Below, one piece after another: positions 63,713 to 64,000 of a DNA stretch of 64,000 nucleotides. The stretch spans positions 1-64,000 of the forward strand of contig NZ_WKJN01000008.1 in the NCBI RefSeq assembly GCF_009674495.1, written 5' to 3'. Both the position numbers and the translations under genes were made by a program. The stretch comes from Duganella alba (GTDB lineage: Bacteria; Pseudomonadota; Gammaproteobacteria; Burkholderiales; Burkholderiaceae_D). How positions within the stretch are numbered: the first letter of the stretch is position 1; each line of letters begins with the position of its first letter. A model generated the notes under the pieces. It was not told where the DNA came from, did no database searches, and saw only the letters and a program-made list of their open reading frames with translations.

Positions 63713-64000
63713 TTATGCCGCGTTGCTCTCTGGTGGCGGGATCACCTGGCCGGCGCGGAAGGTGTTCCGGCCCGCCTGTTTGGCCTCGTACAGCAGGATG
63801 TCGGCGCGGTTCAGCAGTTCGGCGGGGCTGACGTCTTCGTCGCGGTAGTAGGTCAGGCCGATGCTGGTCGATATCGACACCACCGTGCCATCGAGGTCGA
63901 AATCGGCCTGCATGGCGGAGACGATCTTGGCGGCCAGCGCCGCCGCATCGTCGATGCGGTGGATGCGCTCCATGATGATGGTGAATTCGTCGCCGCCCAG
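63713..64000 (-). CDS. GGDEF diguanylate cyclase, C-terminal part (partial)
   Basis: The last ~95 residues of a protein cut by the window edge. The active-site LGGDEF is intact at 63983-64000, followed by STSIGLTYYRDEDVSPAELL and NRADILLYEAKQAGRN, the end of a GGDEF domain. It probably makes cyclic di-GMP. The sensory part lies outside the window. Confidence 0.93.
   Translation of the reverse strand: MGGDEFTIIMERIHRIDDAAALAAKIVSAMQADFDLDGTVVSISTSIGLTYYRDEDVSPAELLNRADILLYEAKQAGRNTFRAGQVIPPPESNAA

Overview
The window is a high-GC chromosomal segment of a flagellated betaproteobacterium. It most resembles Oxalobacteraceae (the Massilia, Duganella and Janthinobacterium group). The evidence is the cheR-cheD-cheB-cheY order, the DUF3460-scpA-panC block, an EF-P with Arg32 beside the rhamnosyltransferase EarP, and the overall protein style. 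Genus is inference from gene content only.

Layout. 1-4609: end of a chemoreceptor carrying a CheR-tethering tail, then cheR, cheD, cheB, cheY and an EAL/HDOD protein. 4673-7082: a small membrane protein, then panC, scpA and a DUF3460 gene on the minus strand. 7209-13420: a DMT exporter, a secreted putative cysteine hydrolase, and a LysR regulator divergent from a GST gene and a three-domain flavo-iron-sulfur fusion. 13433-15106: an operon of three small secreted low-complexity proteins, then a GNAT enzyme. 15117-20606: metG divergent from the Fe-S carrier apbC/mrp, a DUF4399 protein, and a three-gene operon with a winged-helix regulator and a palindromic operator. 20722-24008: TetR, an ornithine-cyclodeaminase-like gene divergent from a D-amino-acid PLP enzyme, and a VOC protein.

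24038-30463: gltX, then three tandem Ala-Glu tRNA pairs. A lower-GC segment follows with a small orphan gene, an FkbM methyltransferase, a chemoreceptor and a secreted protein with an RND-porter-like module. It is closed by two further identical tRNA-Glu genes and a near-copy of the same terminator. 30474-33651: the most unusual locus, a minus-strand cassette of a repeat protein with three exact 73-residue units, a small propeptide-like protein, and a subtilisin-family protease whose own N-terminus resembles that small protein. 33807-35637: earP and efp.

35698-44092: a secreted PD40/DUF4214 protein, a Tat-dependent amidase, a protein with faint primase-fold resemblance, an alpha/beta hydrolase, and a methionine sulfoxide repair operon (msrB, a dipZ-like thiol reductase with a Met-rich linker, msrA). 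44207-53848: a two-component system divergent from that operon, an AraC regulator and its divergent MFS pump, dbpA, an acid-phosphatase-like enzyme, an orphan histidine kinase and a membrane protein. 53976-64000: an AraC-type gene remnant, the initiator tRNA, a methyltransferase, several small proteins, a serine hydrolase, sbcC, sbcD and the end of a GGDEF protein.

Most genes are ordinary core or shell genes. The places worth a second look are the protease/repeat-protein cassette, the tRNA-Glu-bounded segment with its duplicated intergenic element, the three-gene secreted low-complexity operon, and the Met-rich linker in the Msr operon. All calls come from reading the sequence; no database search was run.
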